Shown piece by piece: positions 57,335-64,000 of a stretch of 64,000 nt of DNA; position 1 is the first letter of the stretch, and the number at the start of each line of letters is the position of its first letter. The position numbers and the translations under genes were made by a program. The stretch lies in the NCBI GenBank assembly GCA_964017235.1, contig OZ024929.1, positions 63,707,603-63,771,602 on the forward strand, written 5' to 3'. Under the pieces are notes generated by a model that was not told where the DNA came from, ran no database searches, and saw only the letters and a program-made list of their open reading frames with translations. Origin of the DNA: Sabellastarte sp. h YS-2021 (taxonomy: Eukaryota; Annelida; Polychaeta; Sabellida; Sabellidae).

Positions 57335-58170
57335 TGATTTGAAGAAAGGAAAGGACTCATCTGAACCCAGGACTAGCACCTGCCATACAGCCAGCACCTT
57401 TACCAACGCCCCCATCATCACCTAGTAGAAGGAGAAAGGCACCAAATCCTTGGATCATCCCCTGGATCCTTCAACAACAAGAACCAAGAAAAAGGATGCT
57501 ATAGGAACCTCCTGACCGACTTAATACAGACTGATTTCCCAAGTTACCTGAATTTTGTCAGGATGCCAGGTGCAGTTTTTGAGAGTGAATATTACAACTA
57601 CAAAGGGATTCTTTTCCCTGGTGCTGCTATCCCCTGGTTAATGCAGACTACAGATTCCTCTCGGTAGATGTTGGGTCAAGTGGATCTCCATCACATGCAC
57701 AAATATTTAACTACAAGTTGAAGAAGAAGATTGAGGATGGCACCTTAGTTCTTCCAACACCTGAACCCCTGGGGAGGGAGATTTGCACTACTTTTTTCTG
57801 GTCATGATGCATTCGTTTTGATGCCATTGGCTTATTAAACCCTACAGCAAAAGACAATAAAAAGAGAAGACATAATAGCAAACTAAAGGATCTCCAGATG
57901 CAGGAGGGTAGTGGAGAATGCATTTGGAATCCTGGCAAACAGATTCAGGGTCTTACTGGACACAATGGAGCAAAGGTTTTAACATTGTTTTAACATTATT
58001 GTGTTGCACACCAAGGGGAACAAGACATAGCACTCAACCAAGCAGATGACATAGCAGCAATAGCAAAAGAATTGGCAGTGTTTGTGCCTGATGAAAACCA
58101 GAGGAAGACCTAGCAAGGTCTACTCAAAGATTACTTTGGTGCATTGGCTGGGCAGGAGGACAGGATCTGA
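57335..58170 (+). pseudogene. PIF/Harbinger transposase relic C
   Basis: N-terminal residues ('KKGKDSSEPRTSTCHTAS', 57,340) and 'LNFVRMPGAVFES' (57,545) are followed by a jump straight to 'YYNYKGI'. The middle of the protein with the first catalytic Asp is therefore missing. The second site ('NADYRFLSVDVGSSGSPSHA') reads Asn where Asp is expected. The C-terminal block 'RRVVENAFGILANRFRVLL' (57,900) keeps the catalytic Glu that both B copies lost. The end resembles relics B. It is deleted internally and frameshifted. Confidence 0.82.
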
Positions 58171-59515
58171 GATGTTGAAGCTTGAAGCTTGAATAAGACG
58201 TACCCTGGGGACTGATGAAGATGGCATCTATCAGTATTTGCCAATTATTCCAAAAACTTTTATTTGAGCTAGTGTTGCAGCAATGTCCAACAAATTTCCA
58301 ACAAATTTCCAAAAAATCTACAACTAATTTCTCACAATTCTCAAAACAATTTTCAAACAAATTACAAGTCCCACAATAATGTTTAATAACTTCAACACGC
58401 ATTTTTAAATATCCGTCAGTAAATATTGATATTTGTAAATCTTCATATTTTGTTCATCTTTTAAAAGGGATTAAAGAAAAAAGTTTACAGTAATTTTTTT
58501 CATTGTACACTTTTTCAAAGAGGCTTTTTCTGTCATGTACACCTGTACACTGTTTTCTGAAAGGTTTTTGGGAATATACAGAAGCGATATCATTTTAATT
58601 TCTTGCTTTTGTAAAACTTGATTCAGAGAATTTTCACATAGGAATTCTCACATCCCCTGATTAAACCATGGAATATGCATTTTACCTGAAAATCTCAAGA
58701 TTCAGTGTTAAATATTAAGAAGTTACAAACTGTTATAGCAACCATTTTTTAAAAGGTATGTCAAAAATAGGGTACAAAATAGACAGCAAGAGGAAATTGC
58801 AAAATAAAAATAAGTCAAGGCTAGTAAAGGTGTTTTATTGGTATCTGAAATTACAGAAAAACCCATATGTATAGTAGGTTTCACTTATACACTCAAAAGT
58901 TAACACCACGCTAAAGACCCAAGAAACCTCAAGTTTAAGTTTTATTTTTGAATTTGATATCCTTAAGATGTTGATAGTTTTATAATCTCCAGCCACGTAC
59001 AACTGCCTGATGGGACAATAAGTTTAAGACACTACTTAAATATTTTACAAAATTGGTTGATGGCTCCACTCAAAATGAATTGATACAAAATAAGTGAAAC
59101 CAAAAAATTCATGGGTGTTAATATTGAAAAGTCTATTTACTTCAAATCACCAATTTTTTAAAGTGTAACAATTTAAATGTTGTAATTTTAATACTGTTAC
59201 TCCTTTACACACCCAAGTCAAATATCTTCCACGACAAAATTGCTATTTTGCTGTGAATAGAAAAATTTTTTTTTTGAAATCATGAATCAAACTATACAGA
59301 GGTAAACAATTTGTTATCCAAAATGAGCTATATTTGACAAATAACCCTGGGAAATAAAGGCTGCGTAATAATAATTCAAGCACGGTTATTATTTTGTTTC
59401 TATACTCGTGATAGATTTAAAATACAGGTCACTTTATCAGTTTTCATATTATAGTTTATTTTATTTCTTTATTACATTGACATGTGTTTCATGAACATTT
59501 TGTACGTATAACAGG
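58171..59515. other. No gene seen
   Basis: The first about 130 bp resemble sequence downstream of relic B (7,090-7,190) and are probably the transposon 3' end. The remainder is AT-rich. Confidence 0.4.
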
Positions 59516-59519
59516 TCCA

Positions 59520-60730
59520 GTGAGTGAGGCATCAATATGTAAGGAATTGGTACCTGCTATACTAGGCTTCTTATACAAGGTTGTATACTGAAACTTGGTA
59601 AAAATTTTATGAACCAGTCTAGGTCCTTAAAGATATCTTCAGTGAGCTTTATCCTTTTAAAGGTATGATGTTCTTAAAAGAGTCTCAACATCCTATCAAT
59701 AAACATACGAGCCGATAGATGCACTTGTGAATACACAGCAACTTACCCAAAAGTGACTGAAAAGCTTTTCTTGAAAGATATTTTTGGAGGCAGCAAGTCT
59801 ACATTCTTCCTGAATTTCCTCCAACTTATCTTTGTCAATGGTCAAGGTGTTAGCCTGGAGACCTATAGGGATTCCAAGACAGGTTAGAGTACTGCAGGGG
59901 AGTACTCTCTTGTCTTGATTGATTGGGAGGCCCAGTTTGCCCAAAAGGTCATTCAAAAGGTCAAAATCCTGTCTTGCCTTAGGAACAGGTGAAATAGCGA
60001 CAAAATCGTCAAATAATAAGGGGCCAAATAATAGGTTATTGAGTCGCTGACTATCTGAAAGCTTGTACTCTCATGTACCCAGCCAAAGGCGGCTGAAATG
60101 TCCAGAAAGTACTCATTTTCCTACTTGATCCCAAACTTCACCAGGATCTACTCTCAAATTCTGAAACACCCAGGCAATAGCCATCTTGAAAAGGCAAATT
60201 TCTTCATCATATTTGAGAATGTGATCAATAATATCGTCAATGGTAGGAAATTTAAGGACGAAAGGTAAGTTATCAAACTCAAATTTGGTAATTTGACTGT
60301 TTACAGGCAAAGCCAGAGGATAAGACAGACCCAAGATCACCCTCCTGCTGTGTTCCCCCTTTGGACCAGTATGAAGAGGTGAACAATGAAATCCATCAGA
60401 ATCCACATTTTCAGATGGCCCGAGCAGTGCCCCTAAAGAAATTTATTTCTGTAAGTACTGATTGACAGACGATGTGTACTTTCTTGCAGAAAAGTGATTA
60501 ATGACATTTCTGTTTGCAATTTTCTCAGAGTTTTTAATCAACAGAGGAAAACCAAACTTCAAATACTGAATTAGAAGTTTATCCGGATTATTCTCGAGCG
60601 AGGCTTCCCAAGCATCCAATTTCAAGCCAGAAGCAATAGGGAGCCAAACCTGCCCATAATTGGGTAAGCCAGAATTCTTAAGTTTCGCCAAGTCGAGATA
60701 CTTGCCCAGAGATGTAGCTGTGAAAGGCTC
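59520..60730 (-). pseudogene. Reverse transcriptase relic of a DIRS/Ngaro-like (tyrosine-recombinase) retroelement
   Basis: On the minus strand: 'NYGQVWLPIASGLKLDAWEA' (60,660) and 'YLKFGFPLLI', then 'FHCSPLHTGPKG' and 'RRVILGLSYPLALPVNSQI' (60,390-60,290), the RT fingers. 'FPTIDDIIDHI' and 'VFQNLRVDP' follow, and a palm-like 'LFDDFVAISPVPKARQDF' near 60,000 with both Asp. Next come 'LGLPINQDKRVLPCSTLTCL' (59,930) and 'KLTEDIFKDLDWFIKFLPSF' near 59,600. This is unlike the DIRS copies in the inverted repeat, so it is a second lineage. RNase H and recombinase are absent. Several frameshifts. Confidence 0.75.
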
Positions 60731-60979
60731 CCTATCTGGGCCTATAAATTAGAGACTTCTTTTGGATTTTGCCAAAAACCCTATCTTTTTATCAGGGTCA
60801 TTAAAGTCAACTGGATCCGACATGAAACTGCCACTGCAAAAGATGTGCCTGATCCACAAAGCTACCAGGCAAATGATTGTAATGAACGTTGGCAAACTCG
60901 TCCAGTCAATCAAAACAGCTACTCATTCAAATATTCGAACATTCATGTGACATGTTATAATGCTTTTAGTTTTATCATT

Positions 60980-61600
60980 GGGTCAAGTGAAAAAACATTC
61001 AGTATCAGTACTTGTACAATTGTAAATGTATACTATCGTATCCACAGTATTAGAAAATTGACAATAACATGATAAATTATTATAGTCCACCTTGAACCAG
61101 CTTTTCATATAATGAATATGACTGGGGTCAAGAACTGGTACAATGTCCTTCAAATTAGACCGCTGTTGGTCGCATTCAGTAGATTCTAGACCCGAGTGAT
61201 GAAAATACACACAGTCGTCATAAAATTGACTGTCACCAACATGTCCAGCAACTGGACCTGTGGTGATCTGACCTGACCACACTAGGACCAAGTGAAAGCT
61301 GGGGAAATTGAAAACTTTGGTTGTAACTAACAGCAAGATCAGAATTATAAAATGTGTCAAAATCAAAATAATGAAAATAATGTAAACAATTATTCTTATC
61401 AAAATAACAGCTTTTAGAGTCAAAAAACAATTCGTTTAAGTTCCATATTGCTGCTGTCATCAACAGAGGGTTCTCTTGGGCAGTAGTGAAGTGGTTGACC
61501 CCATCCCTAACTCTGGTTAGACACCCTAACTCTTGTAGATTTGACACAGAAGCTACAGTTGTGGCGGTACTGGTCATGATGGGTGTCATGAAAACATCAC
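60980..61600 (-). other. Unrecognised open frames upstream of the RT relic
   Basis: Minus frames at 61,589-61,233 (118 codons) and 61,423-60,983 (146 codons) overlap in different frames. Parts look coding ('TSTATTVASVSNLQELGC', 'KDIVPVLDPSHIHYMKSWF'). They lie just upstream of the RT relic on the same strand, so they could be remnants of its ORF1, but no motif supports this. Confidence 0.25.
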
Positions 61601-62434
61601 AGTCGTCAATCGACTACGAGAGAAATGTAGACTTCCGGGGGATCTCTCGAATGAGTATATAGACATAAATAGCAAAAAAATCAATAAAATTCCGTAATTG
61701 TAAGTGTAGGTAATGTTTTAGTGGGGCAAGGTCTGAAATATACAATAAATTAATGAGGGTATACTTGAGAAATGGTCACACTTTAAAATATTTTGTTGAA
61801 TTCGAATTATAACATTTTCAAAAAGTCTGTATGAATATCCGGTTCAATGTGTGCTCAACATGCTACGAATATCTGCACTATGTGTGATTTACAGTCTTGT
61901 TTTGGAGTTCGAAGTACATATTTTTGTGAACATATTAGACTTTCTGAAGGAAAAAAACACTTAATTAATAATAATTAAAATAATAATAATTAAAATTAAT
62001 AATTAATGCTAACTTTACAAAAAGTGACTGTTTCGTTCATTTAACTTTGCTGTTTTTGCCATCTCTCTTGGCCAATCAGATTCGCCTAAAAACTCTGAGT
62101 CAACAGTTATTTTTACCATTCATCATTTATTTTCTGAATATTTTTGGCTTCAAAGTGATAGCTGTGGTTTTAAATTCTGTTCATTGGCCACGGTCATATT
62201 GAGACAAATCCTCATTTGTGGGAGTTTGGTGTTGTTGTGGTTTGGCTTCAAAATATGTATTGAACATAAATACATATATATATATATATATATATATACA
62301 CATTAGAATAATGTAAAGTAAATTTCAAAAAAAAAGAAAAAGAAAGAAAAATCCACATCATATGAAAGAGGTCGTTTTTATTGCAAAAATTGCCAATAAT
62401 ACCTAGCAAGGCAATACCTTGAAATACTAGGTAT
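61601..62434. other. No gene seen
   Basis: AT-rich; contains a 'taataataattaaa'-type stretch (61,965-62,005) and the TA microsatellite listed separately. Confidence 0.4.
62271..62297. repeat. TA dinucleotide microsatellite
   Basis: About thirteen TA units. Confidence 0.9.
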
Positions 62435-62534
62435 GTAATTCATGAAAGATTTTAGCCAAATCTTAGGCTTAAGTCGGCTATATGTGCACATAAAAGTAAA
62501 TGTAAGACTTGGCTAAGACTTTTTGTGAATACAG
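62435..62534. mobile_element. Palindromic MITE-like element, copy 1
   Basis: The left end 'gtaattcatgaaagatttta' pairs with the right end, which inverted reads 'ctgtattcacaaaaagtctt'. 'tagccaa.tctta' is present in both halves. The whole 100 bp is nearly one hairpin with a 20-30 bp loop. The ends match the repeat at 63,844. Confidence 0.7.
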
Positions 62535-63843
62535 TCACTGATCTTTGATGACATTTGGGATGCAGATTAAATATATAAACACTTAAAGTAAATTTTTAAA
62601 GTGTAATTATTTTTAAAATGTTATAAAATTGCATAAAAGAAAAACAGACCGAGTGTTCTGTCACTAAGTTGTAATGTCTTGTTGACATCTCTTGGTATCA
62701 AACCCAGGCCTATCAGTCTGAGTTAAGTCCGATAATCATTACATTTTGTACAGAATCTTTAAAAAACTTTAAAATGATATATTTTTATCCCAAAATCTCG
62801 TCTTCATGGGAGAAGTGCACACCAATATAGGTTTTAAAAATAAAAGACCATTACTGAAATAATTATATATTATTCATGACCAGTAATTAGTTTCTGGTAA
62901 AAATTAGTAGCTTTTATAGGCCAATAGACTTTTTCTTGAGCAATCTGTAACATATAGTGAGAATTTTTTACTTATTGGACTGGTTTTCAAAGGGACTGAG
63001 AACCTCATTTTGAGGTATTCAGGAACACATGGAACAAGTATTCACACTCTTCTACATTTCCCTCTCGTAGGTGAGATTAAAGGCTGTTACAAAGTAAATT
63101 TTGTCTGTCACATAAAAACCTCATATAAATGCACTAACATAGCAGAAAATACCTTCAAAACTTAAGGTATTTGGTCTTCTATAACCAAATATATGAAGTT
63201 TCGTCTAGTTCTTTTATACTCGTTCCAGAGAGTCGCAGGAAGTTTTCATCGGTTTGGGGGCGTTTGACGACTGTGAACATAAAAATGTCATTAAAATAAC
63301 AGCATAAATGCTTTAGGCCAGCAGTTGACGTTTGATTGGCAGAAGTTTGGCTGTTCATGACAGCTATCTGTGGTTCACTGATGTGACTGTCTCACAACCA
63401 CTGGGTGATGTCACACTTTCCTCCATGTCATGCATGGATGATGCCAAAGCATTACGAATGGTAGATCATGGTAGAGATACGACAGTGATAGGCTTCTTAT
63501 TTGTTGACATATCCTTTCAAGGTATAACACTTTATAAAACTAAATAAAATAAAACACTAAAATAAGTAAAATAAAAATGTCCTTGAAAATTCTGACGTCT
63601 TTGTGCATGTACTTGCATGTTCAAATTCAAATTGACTGGGGTTTTAACATTCTGAAGCCAGTAGGTGTGACCCCAGTTGTCATTGTCTGGTTAATAGATC
63701 AATGAAAGTAATCAAAATAATAGTTGTGAAATATTTTATGAGGTCCAAAACAACTGATCCAACAGGCTCCCAACGGAGTCTGCTGACAACATTTTAGGCC
63801 TTCCATAGTATTTACACGTAGTTTCTTTAGATAAAATCCTGGG
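62535..63843. other. No gene recognised
   Basis: The longest frame (63,332-63,547, 71 codons) has ordinary composition but no known motif. Confidence 0.35.
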
Positions 63844-64000
63844 CCTGTATTCACGAAAGGTCTTAGATTTAGCCAGGTCTTAGGCTTAAATCCAGTCTTA
63901 AAGTTAAGACCTTTGTCTCAGCTAAGTTTTGTCTTAAAACCGTATTCACAAAGGGTGACTTAGCTAAGTCCAAGATTATCAAATAACCACAGTGGTTTTC
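63844..64000. mobile_element. Palindromic MITE-like element, copy 2 (runs off window)
   Basis: It starts 'cctgtattcacgaaaggtct', continues with repeated 'tagccaggtcttagg' and 'cttaa.ttaagacc', and has a second start 'cgtattcacaaagggtgact' at about 63,943. Same end sequence as copy 1; possibly two nested or tandem copies. Confidence 0.65.

Noticed and set aside
62640..62760. Possible SINE on the minus strand ('gggtttgatacc')
   Set aside because: Only a weak B-box-like motif is present, with no A box, shared body or tail.

Overview
This is an AT-rich, intron-containing animal nuclear sequence. The only host gene I can support is a P-loop sulfotransferase-family gene on the minus strand. Three of its exons join in frame: 38,317-38,208, 28,395-28,263 and 28,112-27,945. 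Nearly everything else recognisable is transposable-element DNA: DIRS-type tyrosine-recombinase retrotransposons, PIF/Harbinger transposases, L1/Tx1-like and CR1/L2-like LINEs, tRNA-derived SINEs and palindromic MITE-like repeats. That mix fits a marine invertebrate, perhaps a lophotrochozoan such as a mollusc. The organism is an inference; nothing here fixes the species.

The dominant structure is a very large inverted repeat. The left arm is about 4,119-13,756 and the right arm about 17,769-27,896, around a 4.0-kb unique spacer. Over one stretch I aligned by eye (about 195 bases) the arms are about 94% identical. Each arm carries, from outside in, an unrecognised segment, a Harbinger relic and a DIRS element, all in mirrored order. 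Each arm has its own large deletion. The left DIRS lost 961 bp of reverse transcriptase and RNase H. The right DIRS lost its 3' terminal repeat together with a small DIRS-derived element (552 bp in all). Both deletion junctions show 3-base microhomology.

Region by region: 1-4,100 holds a tyrosine-recombinase fragment and a Harbinger transposase pseudogene; 4,119-27,896 is the inverted repeat; 27,945-38,317 holds the sulfotransferase exons, with two tail-to-tail LINE relics and a SINE in the long intron; 38.5-48 kb holds SINEs, Harbinger-end repeats and LINE and ORF debris; 49.5-51.3 kb is a tandem array built around RFX X-box-like palindromes; 51.5-52.3 kb is a CR1/L2-like LINE tail; 52.6-53.9 kb is a diverged tandem array of about 140-bp units; 55-58.3 kb holds two Harbinger fragments with matching terminal repeats; 59.5-60.7 kb is a second tyrosine-recombinase-type retroelement RT relic; 62.4-64 kb holds palindromic MITE-like repeats.

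If the downstream sulfotransferase exons lie beyond the left edge of the window, the whole inverted repeat sits inside one intron. Its pre-mRNA could then fold into a hairpin with a stem close to 10 kb. If they do not, the inverted duplication truncated the gene. All transposable-element genes here are broken.
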